This document shows, piece by piece, positions 16,114-24,543 of a stretch of DNA of 64,000 bases. This stretch comes from Rhodococcus sp. P1Y (GTDB taxonomy: Bacteria; Actinomycetota; Actinomycetes; Mycobacteriales; Mycobacteriaceae). Numbering within the stretch: the stretch's first letter is position 1; the number at the start of each line of letters is the position of its first letter. The notes under the pieces are model-generated. The model was given only the letters and a program-made list of their open reading frames with translations, was not told the DNA's origin and did not search any database. The position numbers and the translations under genes were made by a program. The DNA is taken from positions 1,116,001 to 1,180,000 of the forward strand of contig NZ_CP032762.1 of NCBI RefSeq assembly GCF_003641205.1, read 5' to 3'.

Positions 16114-18240
16114 ATGACGCGGGTGAGCAGGCGGACGTTCCTGACGTCCCTGCTGCTGGCGCCCACTCTGACAATGGCGGTGTCGCAGAAGGCCACGGCT
16201 GCTCCGGCAGAAATGGACCTCGGGGACGTGCTCGTCATGGCCGGCAGGCCGACCGAGCATCTGTTGGTCGTCATCGACGTGCGCGCCGACGGCACGGTCG
16301 GCCTGGAGCTTCCGAGGGCCGAGGTGGGTCAGGGGCTGACTACTTCCCTTGCCATGCTCGTCGCCGACGAACTCGACATCCCGGTCGACGCTGTCCGCGC
16401 CACTCTTGCCGACGCCCGGCCCGAACTGTTGTTCAATCAGATGACGGGCAGTTCGAACTCCGTCCGCTCGATGTATTGGCCCGTTCGGCACGCTGCGGCC
16501 GCTGTTCGTGCCCGGCTGATCGCTGCCGCCGCGGTGCGGTGGGCCGTGTTTCCGGACTCGATCACCCTCTCGGGAGGTGTCGTCGAGGCTGCCGACGGTC
16601 GCTCGGCGGGCATCGGCGACTTCGCCGTCGCGGCGGCTGATCCACTCCTGAAAATCGTCCCTTCGCAGCCGAAATCCACCGACCAGCTACGTCTGGTCGG
16701 CACGCCAACTCGCCGCTCGGACGCACGTGCCATGATCACCGGGTCGACTCGATACGCACTCGACCTCGACATTCCTGGGGCGCTGCCGGTTGTCGTCCGT
16801 CGACCGCCCTCGATCGGCGGCACGGTGACCGACGTCGACGAGGATGCGCTACGAGCGATGCCAGGCGTGGTCGATGTAGCCGTCGTCCCGACGGGTGTTG
16901 CCGTGATGGCCGAGACGTTCGGTCAGGCAATCGATGCCGCGAGCGCTGCGGTGGTCACCTGGGCGCCGGGTCCGGTGGACGCGGAGAACGACGAGACCAT
17001 TCGTGCGCGTCTGCGCGACGCCGTCGAACCCTTCACTACCACCGGTGAACTCGAGGCCGGATTCGATTTCGCGTTCGTATCCCACGCCGCCATGGAGACC
17101 AATTCTGCTGTTGCAGATGTTCGTTCGGACTCTGCCGAGATCTGGGGATCGATGCAGACTCCCATCGTCGCGAAGCAGGTCATTGCGGGGGTACTCGGGT
17201 TGCCCGTCTCGAAGGTCTCCGTCCACGTCGTCAACGCTGGAGGGTCGTTCGGGCGACGCCTGTTCTTCGATGCGCCGCTCGAGGCTGCGAGAATCTCTCG
17301 AGCGATGGGTCGACCGGTTCGGCTGATGTGGACACGGGTGGACGACATGCGCCACGGCCGCGCCCGTGCCGCGTCGCATCATCGCTTCCTGGTGCGGACC
17401 GACGGACAGAAGGTCGCGTCATTCGAGCATCGAATCTTCTCGGTGGCAACGGATTTCTCCCACGGGTTCGGTGAGATTCTCACGGCGTCGGGATCGAGTT
17501 CGTCAGGGCGTTCGGTGTTCTCGCAGACGGTGGTGACGCCGTATTCCTTCGGGGAGGTGATCGAGTCCCTTCGGGAAGTGCCTCTGCCCATGAACACCGG
17601 AAGTTGGCGCTCGGTGTTCTCGGCCACCAGCCGCGGCGCCGCAGAGGTCGTGGTCGACCGGATTGCGGCGAAGCTGGGGATCGATCCTGTCCAGTTCAGG
17701 AGGGCGCACCTGGGTGACGCGCGCCATCGCGCGGTTCTCGACGCAGCAGCGCGTGAGAGTGGCTGGGGTGCGCCGATGCCCGATGGATGGGCGCGCGGGG
17801 TCGGCTTCCATGCCGAGTACCGCTCGTGCACTGCGTGTGTGGTGGATATGGACGCCACCGACCCGAAACGGCCGCGGGTTCGGCGCGCGGTGATTGCGGT
17901 CGACGTCGGGAAGGCGATCAATCCGTCTGGACTCGAGGCACAAATGCAGGGCGGCCTCACCGACGCCATATCGACGACCTTGACAGCCGGCCTCCACATC
18001 GATGCAGGTCTTCCACTGGAAGGCAGCTTCTCTCAGTTCCACTTTGCGCGGCAACGTGATTCGCCCCCTGAGGTTCGCGTGATCGTCATCGACAGCTCGG
18101 ACGACCCCGGTGGTGCGGGGGAGCTCGGTGTTCCCTCCGCGGTCGGTGCCATCGCCAACGCGTACGAACGGGCAACGGGTAGCGTCGTCGCTTCTTTCCC
18201 TATTTCCTTCGACATCGATTTCGAGCCGTTCCCGCGATGA
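16114..18240 (+). CDS. Molybdopterin-dependent hydroxylase large subunit (isoquinoline 1-oxidoreductase beta type)
   Basis: The product has 708 residues. The N-terminus MTRVSRRTFLTSLLLAP with SRRTF and an Ala-rich end (ATAAPA) is a twin-arginine signal, as in IorB-like subunits. The molybdopterin-binding parts include GGSFGRRLFFDAPLEAARI (near residue 376) and the active-site glutamate motif GAGELGVPSAVGAIANAYE near residue 667. These enzymes hydroxylate aldehydes or N-heterocycles with water as oxygen donor. The [2Fe-2S] subunit follows 13 nt downstream. No CoxG, XdhC-like or MoCo nucleotidyltransferase gene is in the window. Substrate cannot be predicted. Confidence 0.88.
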   Translation: MTRVSRRTFLTSLLLAPTLTMAVSQKATAAPAEMDLGDVLVMAGRPTEHLLVVIDVRADGTVGLELPRAEVGQGLTTSLAMLVADELDIPVDAVRATLADARPELLFNQMTGSSNSVRSMYWPVRHAAAAVRARLIAAAAVRWAVFPDSITLSGGVVEAADGRSAGIGDFAVAAADPLLKIVPSQPKSTDQLRLVGTPTRRSDARAMITGSTRYALDLDIPGALPVVVRRPPSIGGTVTDVDEDALRAMPGVVDVAVVPTGVAVMAETFGQAIDAASAAVVTWAPGPVDAENDETIRARLRDAVEPFTTTGELEAGFDFAFVSHAAMETNSAVADVRSDSAEIWGSMQTPIVAKQVIAGVLGLPVSKVSVHVVNAGGSFGRRLFFDAPLEAARISRAMGRPVRLMWTRVDDMRHGRARAASHHRFLVRTDGQKVASFEHRIFSVATDFSHGFGEILTASGSSSSGRSVFSQTVVTPYSFGEVIESLREVPLPMNTGSWRSVFSATSRGAAEVVVDRIAAKLGIDPVQFRRAHLGDARHRAVLDAAARESGWGAPMPDGWARGVGFHAEYRSCTACVVDMDATDPKRPRVRRAVIAVDVGKAINPSGLEAQMQGGLTDAISTTLTAGLHIDAGLPLEGSFSQFHFARQRDSPPEVRVIVIDSSDDPGGAGELGVPSAVGAIANAYERATGSVVASFPISFDIDFEPFPR

Positions 18241-18253
18241 AAGGCACTGCTGT

Positions 18254-18721
18254 ATGCACGAATTCACGGTGAACGGTTCCCGTGTGTCGGTCGACGCACC
18301 GGACGACCTCGCGCTGCTGTGGGCGCTGCGAGACAAACTCGGCGTTCGGGGGCCGAAGTACGGCTGCGGGATCGGGGTATGCCACGCCTGCACGAGCCAC
18401 CTCGACGGGGAGGAGATCCTGCCCTGCATCACCCCTGTTGCCGAGGTCGACGGGCGAGAAGTCACCACCATCGAAGGCCTGGCCGACGGCGACACCCTCC
18501 ACCCCGTCCAGCAGGCATGGCTCGAGGAGGACGTGGCGCAGTGCGGGTACTGCCAGCCCGGGCAGATCATGGCCGCGGTTGCGCTGCTGAAGCGGACCTC
18601 GGAACCGACCGACGCGGAGATCGATCGAATCGAGAACGTGTGCCGCTGCGGTACGTACTTCCGTATCCGAAAGGCGATCAAGCGGGCAGCGGAGTTGTCC
18701 CGCGAGAATGAGACCGGATAG
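18254..18721 (+). CDS. [2Fe-2S] subunit of molybdenum hydroxylase (isoquinoline 1-oxidoreductase alpha type)
   Basis: The ATG at 18254 gives 155 residues; the longer upstream frame overlaps the large-subunit gene and is not needed. The N-terminal plant-type ferredoxin domain has YGCGIGVCHACTSHLDGEEILPC (near residue 34), and the second cluster domain has CGYCQPGQ (near 97) and VCRCGTY (near 132), giving the full set of eight Cys. It has no signal peptide, so if the large subunit is exported by Tat the small one would travel with it. It carries electrons from molybdenum to an external acceptor. Confidence 0.9.
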   Translation: MHEFTVNGSRVSVDAPDDLALLWALRDKLGVRGPKYGCGIGVCHACTSHLDGEEILPCITPVAEVDGREVTTIEGLADGDTLHPVQQAWLEEDVAQCGYCQPGQIMAAVALLKRTSEPTDAEIDRIENVCRCGTYFRIRKAIKRAAELSRENETG

Positions 18722-18736
18722 CCGACAAGGTGCCTC

Positions 18737-19546
18737 TCAGCGGGTGAGCGTGCCGAGGTCCACTGGTAGTTGAATGCCGGTGACGTGACGCGCCTCGTCG
18801 GAGGCGAGCCATGCCACGGCCGCGGCGATGTCCTCGGGCTGACTCACCGGGTCGGGCAGTGAACCCATGAAGATCGGGCCGAGGGTTGCGCCGTGTTCAC
18901 CGATGAGCGTCATCATTTCCGCCGGCTGCATCCCGGTCTCGACGCCGTGCGGATGAACGGTGTTGACACGAATGTTGTATTGGCCGAGCTCGTTGGCCAT
19001 CGTCCTGCACAGGCCGACGATGCCGTGCTTGCTCGCGGCGTAGGCACCGAGGAACGGGAGTCCGCGCAACCCGGCAACCGAGCTGGTGAAGACGATGGAC
19101 CCGCCGGTGCCCTGTTCGAGAAGAATCGGCACCGCTGCCTTCGCCGTGAAGAACGTTCCGGTGAGGTTGACGTCGAGGGTCTCCTTCCACTGCTCGGGGG
19201 TGGTCTCCCAGGACATCGCAGCCGAACAGATGCCTGCGTTGGCGATGACGACGTCGAGGCGTCCCAGCTGGGCGACGCCGTCGCGCAGGGCGGTGTCGAG
19301 GGCGTCGAAGTCACGGATGTCGGTCTGCGATGCGACGATGCGTCGATCGAGGCCTTCGACGGCGGCCACGGTCTCCGCCAGGTCGGCAGGCGTCGCGCCG
19401 TCGTAGTGCGTGGAGTCGAACTCGCCGCAGATGTCGACCGCGATGATGTCGGCGCCCTCGGACGCGAGTCGGATTGCCTCGGCGCGTCCCTGCCCCCGCG
19501 CTGCTCCGGTGATGAATGCGACTTTGCCCTCGAACCGTGAAGTCAT
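18737..19546 (-). CDS. Mycofactocin-coupled SDR-family oxidoreductase
   Basis: The product has 269 residues. The nucleotide-binding motif is TGAARGQGRAEAIRLASEGADIIAVDIC, the catalytic region is SS...YAASKHG (Tyr near residue 165), and VNTVHPHGVETGM follows; the ARGQGR and HPHGVxTxM wording is characteristic of SDRs that hold a non-exchangeable NAD(H) and use mycofactocin as electron carrier. It probably oxidises an alcohol in the cytoplasm. It is convergent to the molybdenum hydroxylase genes with a 15-bp gap. Mycofactocin biosynthesis genes are not in the window. Confidence 0.85.
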   Translation of the reverse strand: MTSRFEGKVAFITGAARGQGRAEAIRLASEGADIIAVDICGEFDSTHYDGATPADLAETVAAVEGLDRRIVASQTDIRDFDALDTALRDGVAQLGRLDVVIANAGICSAAMSWETTPEQWKETLDVNLTGTFFTAKAAVPILLEQGTGGSIVFTSSVAGLRGLPFLGAYAASKHGIVGLCRTMANELGQYNIRVNTVHPHGVETGMQPAEMMTLIGEHGATLGPIFMGSLPDPVSQPEDIAAAVAWLASDEARHVTGIQLPVDLGTLTR

Positions 19547-19655
19547 AGTCGGACGCTACAACGCCAGTGGGGCCTCGGATGTCCGATTCGGGGCGGATTC
19601 GACCGACTCTTCGGCAGCCCAGTACGGTAAGGGGCGACACGGGAGGTAGGCAGTT

Positions 19656-19823
19656 ATGGAAAGTATCGGCGCGTTCATCGGAATCGTCGTGGTCGTTCTG
19701 ACGATCGTCTTGGTTGTATTCGGGTGCGCGATGCTGTTCCTGGCATCGATCAAGCCCGATCTGTTCAACTTCGATCTGACTCGTCGGTCGCGTGCGAAGG
19801 CCGAGAAGGACTCTTCTTCTTAG
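19656..19823 (+). CDS. Small single-pass membrane protein, 55 aa
   Basis: A GGGAGG at 19641-19646 precedes the ATG by about 9 nt. The product has a hydrophobic segment at residues 5-31 (IGAFIGIVVVVLTIVLVVF and onward), then IKPDLFNFDLTRRSRAKAEKDSSS, a basic cytoplasmic tail. Nothing similar is named. Coding support is the ribosome binding site, the coherent helix and the clean stop. Confidence 0.6.
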   Translation: MESIGAFIGIVVVVLTIVLVVFGCAMLFLASIKPDLFNFDLTRRSRAKAEKDSSS

Positions 19824-19919
19824 AGATTTAGGTCATAGTCGGGGATCGAATCTGCCGATGTTGCGGTTATATGTATGTCACGCGGGGCTCCGCCTCACGG
19901 GCAGGCAACTGGAGACATC

Positions 19920-20369
19920 ATGAGCAGTTCGGTGGAGACACGGTCCGTCGCTCACTGCGGCCCCCGGCTGAAGGCTCGTTTTCTCGGTGAGTCGGCCACT
20001 GCCCAATTCGTTCGCTTCGTCGCTGTCGGCGTATCCAGCAACGTCCTCTACGCGGGACTGTTCGTCGCCCTCGCTACGCTCGGTTCGTTCACGGCCAATA
20101 TCGTCGGCATCGCAGCCAGTACGGTTCTCGCCAACGAACTCCATCGTCGTCACACCTTTCACGCCGCAGCGCGTGTCGGCTGGTTCGAGACTCAGTGGGA
20201 AGCCGGCGGTCTCGCACTCGTCGGAATCGCCCTCGGCACGGCCGCCTTGGCAGCAGTCCACGTCCTGTTTCCCGGTTCGTCCTCGATCGTCCAGATCGTC
20301 GCCGTCATCGCGGTCAGCGCCGCCACCGGGGCTCTGAGATTCCTCGCTTTGCGAGGCTGGGTGTTCTGA
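19920..20369 (+). CDS. GtrA-family membrane protein
   Basis: The ATG at 19920 gives 149 residues. Four hydrophobic helices are visible, with QFVRFVAVGVSSNVLYAGLFVAL near residue 30, ANELHRRHTFH near residue 78, and a C-terminal ALRFLALRGWVF. These features match GtrA/DPMS-like proteins, which are thought to flip or support polyprenyl-linked sugars in cell-envelope glycan assembly. No glycosyltransferase gene is adjacent. The larger upstream frame from 19875 is less likely. Confidence 0.85.
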   Translation: MSSSVETRSVAHCGPRLKARFLGESATAQFVRFVAVGVSSNVLYAGLFVALATLGSFTANIVGIAASTVLANELHRRHTFHAAARVGWFETQWEAGGLALVGIALGTAALAAVHVLFPGSSSIVQIVAVIAVSAATGALRFLALRGWVF

Positions 20370-20424
20370 CACTGTCGGCGGCATCTCGGCGATAGGCTTG
20401 CCCAACTGGGCAGGAGGCCTGCGT

Positions 20425-22626
20425 ATGGGTAGGTGGTTCACCGAGACGGTCGTCGACAACGGCCGTCTGCCGCTGTTCTTTCTGCTCGTGTCGTTTCTTC
20501 TCGCGTTTCTGTTCATCCGATTCAGCGTTCGGATGATCCGTGCCGAAGTGTCCTGGTGGCCCGGCAACGTCACGCCCGGCGGCATGCACATCCACCACGT
20601 CATGTTCGGCCTGGTCATGGTGCTGATCTCCGGCTTCGCACTCGTCGCCATCGCGAACTACGAGACCCCTGTCGCGAACTGCGTTCTTGCCGGCATTTTC
20701 GGCGTCGGGAGTGCCCTGATGCTCGACGAGTTCGCACTGATTCTGCACCTGCGTGACGTCTATTGGGCAGAGGAAGGCCGATCGTCGATCGACGCGGTGT
20801 TCGTGGCCGTCGCGATCACCGGCCTGTATCTGCTCGGCGTTCATCCGATCGGCTTCGCGGGCGACTTCGACGCCTACCAGGAGGACAGGTCGCTGGTGAC
20901 TCTCGCCGTCGTTCTCGGCGGACTCGCGTTCCAACTCGCACTCGCCGCGATCACCCTGCTCAAGGGCAAACTGTGGACGGGGCTAGTCGGGCTGTTCTTC
21001 GTTCCGCTGCTGATCGTCGGGGCGTGGAGGCTCGGCCGCCCGAACTCACCGTGGGCACGGTGGCGCTACCGCGACAAGCCCAGCAAACAAGCAAAAGCGT
21101 GGCTGCGAGAGAAGAAGTTCCGCGAGCCAGTGGTCCGGGGGAAGATCGTTGTCCAGGAAGCACTGTCGGGCCGATTCGGGGTACCCGTCTCGCTGGCGCC
21201 GGTCGCCGAGATCGCCGACCCGGTCGGTGCGCCTGAAAAGCTGCCGAATCGGCTGCTCACGTCGATGCGGTGGCGACAGACGCGTCGACGCCTACGTCGG
21301 CCACCGGTGTGGCGCCTACCGATTGTTCTGGTCGTTCTGTCGTTGGTGTCGGCGGTCGTACTCGTCGAGATCGACGATACGATCGCGGGCTCGGATGGTG
21401 CGGTATCGACCGACCCTGGAATCGATATCGGCGCTACCGCAACCCTTTTGGCAGTCATCGCAGGCGGGATGATCACGCTCACCGGCCTGGTGTTCACCGC
21501 TACCACCCTTGCCATGCAGTTCGGTGCGTCGCAGATTTCGGTGCGGGTCGTGCCGATGCTGCAGCACGAGCCCATCATGCGGTGGTCCATCGGAATGTTC
21601 CTGTCCACGTTCGTGTTCGCGGTTGTCATCGCCTCGGATCTCGCGTTGTCCGGCCAGGATGCGTCGCCGGTGCTGTCGACGGCGATTGCGATTCTGCTGT
21701 CGTTCGTCAGTGCGTTCTTGTTCGTCGGACTCGTCGCGCGGGTCGGGATGATCCTCAACTCGTCCCGACTGCTCAGGTGGATCGCCGCGCAAGGCCGTAC
21801 GACCATCTTCCGGATGTACCCCGAGTCCTCGAAAGAACCCGCAGCCCTCGTCGATGCACCGGAGCGGACTATCGTCGAAGAGCCCGGCCCGCTCGGGACG
21901 TCGGCGACCATCAGGCTCAGTCAACTGTCACCGGACGGACGGATTCTGCTGGCGGTCAACACGGCCGGCATCCAGCGGATGGCGACATCCTGGGGCGTGA
22001 CGGTGGAAGTATTGCCCACCATTGGAGAGTTCGTCGCGCAGGACGCGGTGCTGTTCGAGGTGGACGGCCCACAGCTGCGTGTCCGTCCGCACCGGCTCAT
22101 GGCCGCGCTTGTTTTCGGTGACACCCACAGTCCCTCGGTCAGTCCAGCAGCTGCGTTGCAGGCGATAGTCGACATCGCACTGAAGGCGCTGTCGCCGGCG
22201 ATCAACGACCCGGGCCGGGCGGTCCAAGCCATGGACCACCTCGAGGACTTGTTGATGACGCTCGCACCCCGGGTTCGTGCCGAGGCGGCGGATTCGGCAT
22301 TGACGCGCATCCGCGGAACGCGCCGTACCTGGGCCGACTACGTCACCATCTCCACCGACGAGATTCGACACTTCAGCAAGGGATCGACCCAGGTTCAGCG
22401 TCGGCTGCGGTCACTTCTGGTGACCTTGATCGAAGCGTGCCCGGCCGATCAGCACCCACCCTTGGACGCGCGTCTGGCTGCCCTGGACGCCCAGGTCGCG
22501 AGGGAATGGACGGGAGCGCTGGACATCGAACTCGCCAGCGCCTCGGACCCCCAGGGCCTCGGGTCCGAGCGTGGGTCTGCGGGCCGGGTCCACCCCCTGG
22601 TGCTGGGAGTGGAGCCTGCGGAATGA
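20425..22626 (+). CDS. Fusion of an integral-membrane domain with a DUF2254 domain
   Basis: AGGAGG at 20412-20417 is 7 nt before the ATG at 20425, giving 733 residues. Residues 1-210 form a polytopic domain with GGMHIHHVMFGLVMVLI and DEFALILHLRDVYWAEEGRSSID, a family usually found alone. After a basic linker, residues about 295-733 are DUF2254: four helices including TATLLAVIAGGMITLTGLVFT and QFGASQISVRVVPMLQ, then a soluble part with SPAINDPGRAVQAMDHLEDLL. Function of both halves is unknown. The stop codon sits inside a 23-bp repeat found twice more in the window. Confidence 0.75.
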   Translation: MGRWFTETVVDNGRLPLFFLLVSFLLAFLFIRFSVRMIRAEVSWWPGNVTPGGMHIHHVMFGLVMVLISGFALVAIANYETPVANCVLAGIFGVGSALMLDEFALILHLRDVYWAEEGRSSIDAVFVAVAITGLYLLGVHPIGFAGDFDAYQEDRSLVTLAVVLGGLAFQLALAAITLLKGKLWTGLVGLFFVPLLIVGAWRLGRPNSPWARWRYRDKPSKQAKAWLREKKFREPVVRGKIVVQEALSGRFGVPVSLAPVAEIADPVGAPEKLPNRLLTSMRWRQTRRRLRRPPVWRLPIVLVVLSLVSAVVLVEIDDTIAGSDGAVSTDPGIDIGATATLLAVIAGGMITLTGLVFTATTLAMQFGASQISVRVVPMLQHEPIMRWSIGMFLSTFVFAVVIASDLALSGQDASPVLSTAIAILLSFVSAFLFVGLVARVGMILNSSRLLRWIAAQGRTTIFRMYPESSKEPAALVDAPERTIVEEPGPLGTSATIRLSQLSPDGRILLAVNTAGIQRMATSWGVTVEVLPTIGEFVAQDAVLFEVDGPQLRVRPHRLMAALVFGDTHSPSVSPAAALQAIVDIALKALSPAINDPGRAVQAMDHLEDLLMTLAPRVRAEAADSALTRIRGTRRTWADYVTISTDEIRHFSKGSTQVQRRLRSLLVTLIEACPADQHPPLDARLAALDAQVAREWTGALDIELASASDPQGLGSERGSAGRVHPLVLGVEPAE

Positions 22627-22628
22627 CC
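22606..22628 (+). repeat. 23-bp dispersed repeat, copy 1
   Basis: GGAGTGGAGCC followed by TGCGGAATGACC. It encodes the last residues GVEPAE and the stop codon of the DUF2254 gene. Copies 2 and 3 are at 36439-36461 and 63646-63668. Confidence 0.85.
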
Positions 22629-22708
22629 CGGGGTTACCAGCCAGCGGGTAGTGATCGGTAGCGAATCCTGCAATGACGGGGACCCTGTGCTGTGTAAAAC
22701 TCATTCTC

Positions 22709-23737
22709 GTGACTCCACAACCTGTGCTTTCGCCGTTGACCACGGCGGCGATCTTTCTCGTGGTCACTGTCGACGAGGGCGGCGAGGATGTGGTTCGTGA
22801 TGTCCTCGCCGACATCCAGGGTCTGCAGCGGTCGGTGGGATTTCGGATTCCCGATGGGAAGCTGACGTGCGTGGTCGGTGTCGGTTCCGACGCATGGGAT
22901 CGGCTGTACGACGGCCCGAGGCCGGCCGAGTTGCATCCGTTCGTTCCGCTGGAAGGTGCGACGCACAGTGCGCCGTCGACGCCGGGTGATCTGCTGTTTC
23001 ACCTACGGGCCCAACGGCAGGATCTGGTGTTCGAGATGGCGACTCAGATCATGAACGCCCTCGATGGTGCGGTCACCGTCGTCGACGAGGTTCAGGGTTT
23101 TCAGTTCTTCGAGATGCGCGATCTGATGGGTTTCGTCGACGGCACCGAGAATCCGTCGGGCGACGCCGCCTCAGTGGCGGTCACCGTCGGTGACGGTGAC
23201 CCCGACTTCGCGGGCAGCAGCTACGTGATCGTGCAGAAGTACCTGCACGACATGGGTTCCTGGAACTCTTTGGCGACCGAGGAGCAGGAGAACGTGATCG
23301 GTCGGACCAAGCTGACCGACATCGAGATGAGCGACGAGGTGAAGCCGCCGAACTCGCACCTCGCGCTCAACGTCATCGAGGACGAGAACGGCGTTCAACT
23401 TCAGATCCTGCGCAACAACATGCCGTTCGGCTCCGTCGGGTCCAAGGAGTTCGGAACGTATTTCATCGGATACTCGTCGACGCCCACCGTCACCGAGCAG
23501 ATGTTGCGCAACATGTTCCTCGGTACGGACGACGCCGATCACGACCGCATTCTGGACTTCTCGACGGCGGTCACGGGCACGTTGTTCTTCGTTCCCACAG
23601 TCGATTTCTTCGAGGATCCACCACCGCGTCCCGAGCGTCTCACCGAGAATGCAGACCCGGTCACCCCGGCATCCGACAGTTCACTCGGAATCGGAAGCCT
23701 TCGAATTTCGTCAAGCAAGGGAGTTCCAGTCCAATGA
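22709..23737 (+). CDS. DyP-type heme peroxidase, encapsulin cargo (DypB-like)
   Basis: The GTG at 22709 gives 342 residues beginning MTPQPVLSPLT, as in DypB; a longer frame starts at 22673. The distal motif GFVDGTENP has its Asp near residue 144, the proximal heme His is in PPNSHLALN, and LRNNMPFG supplies the distal Arg and Asn. It oxidises dyes, phenolics or Mn(II) with hydrogen peroxide. The C-terminus carries DSSLGIGSLR, the targeting peptide that docks cargo inside encapsulin shells, followed by ten further residues. The stop overlaps the encapsulin start (ATGA), so the two are coupled. Confidence 0.95.
   Translation: MTPQPVLSPLTTAAIFLVVTVDEGGEDVVRDVLADIQGLQRSVGFRIPDGKLTCVVGVGSDAWDRLYDGPRPAELHPFVPLEGATHSAPSTPGDLLFHLRAQRQDLVFEMATQIMNALDGAVTVVDEVQGFQFFEMRDLMGFVDGTENPSGDAASVAVTVGDGDPDFAGSSYVIVQKYLHDMGSWNSLATEEQENVIGRTKLTDIEMSDEVKPPNSHLALNVIEDENGVQLQILRNNMPFGSVGSKEFGTYFIGYSSTPTVTEQMLRNMFLGTDDADHDRILDFSTAVTGTLFFVPTVDFFEDPPPRPERLTENADPVTPASDSSLGIGSLRISSSKGVPVQ
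23675..23704 (+). other. Encapsulin targeting peptide coding segment
   Basis: These 30 bases encode DSSLGIGSLR at the end of the peroxidase, the conserved cargo-loading peptide of family 1 encapsulin systems. Confidence 0.85.
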
Positions 23738-24543
23738 GTAATCTTCATCGCGATCTCGCCCCGATCTCGGCGGCTGCGTGGGCCGAGATCGAAGAAGAGG
23801 CGACGCGTACGTTCAAGCGAAACGTCGCAGGCCGTCGAGTGGTGGACGTGGAGGGACCGTCGGGTCTCACGCTCGCCGCAGTCGGAACCGGACATCAGAG
23901 TTCGATTGCGCCGATCACCGAGGGTGTCATCGCACATGCTCGTCAGTCCAAGCCTGTGGTGGAACTTCGTGTTCCGTTCACCGTCAGCAGGTCTGCGATC
24001 GACGATGTCGAGCGGGGTTCGAGCGACTCGGACTGGCAGCCCGTCAAGGATGCCGCGACTTTGGTCGCGTTCGCCGAGGACCGCGCGATTTTCGAAGGGT
24101 ACGCGGCAGCGGGTATCACCGGTCTTCGGGAGAGTGCAACCAATCCCGAACTGAAATTGCCCGCCGATCCCAGGGAGTACCCGGAGACCATCAGCCAGGC
24201 GATCACGGCGTTGAGGCTGGCGGGCGTCAACGGACCGTACTCGCTGCTGCTGAGCGCCGAAGCATTCACCGCGATCAACGAGACCTCCGATCACGGCTAC
24301 CCCATTCGCGAACACCTCCGACGGCTACTCGACGGCGAGATCATCTGGGCGCCTGCGATAGACGGCGCGTTCTTGCTCACCACACGTGGCGGAGACTACG
24401 AGCTACACCTCGGCCAGGACCTGTCGATCGGGTACCTCTCGCACGACGCCACGACAGTCGATCTCTACTTTCAGGAGTCGTTGACCTTCCTGGCGTACAC
24501 CGGTGAAGCCGTCGTACCACTGGTCGCGGCGCCCAAGGTATGA
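23734..24543 (+). CDS. Encapsulin (family 1 shell protein)
   Basis: The product has 269 residues, the usual length for the HK97-fold shell monomer. It starts MSNLHRDLAPISAAAWAEIEEEA, typical of encapsulins, and ends LSIGYLSHDATTVDLYFQESLTFLAYTGEAVVPL. It self-assembles into a cytoplasmic nanocompartment, most often 60 subunits in this family. The N-terminal helix and the LTFLAYT region form the pocket that binds the SLGIGSL peptide of cargo. It is translationally coupled to the DyP gene upstream and to an alpha/beta hydrolase downstream by 4-bp overlaps. Confidence 0.95.
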   Translation: MSNLHRDLAPISAAAWAEIEEEATRTFKRNVAGRRVVDVEGPSGLTLAAVGTGHQSSIAPITEGVIAHARQSKPVVELRVPFTVSRSAIDDVERGSSDSDWQPVKDAATLVAFAEDRAIFEGYAAAGITGLRESATNPELKLPADPREYPETISQAITALRLAGVNGPYSLLLSAEAFTAINETSDHGYPIREHLRRLLDGEIIWAPAIDGAFLLTTRGGDYELHLGQDLSIGYLSHDATTVDLYFQESLTFLAYTGEAVVPLVAAPKV

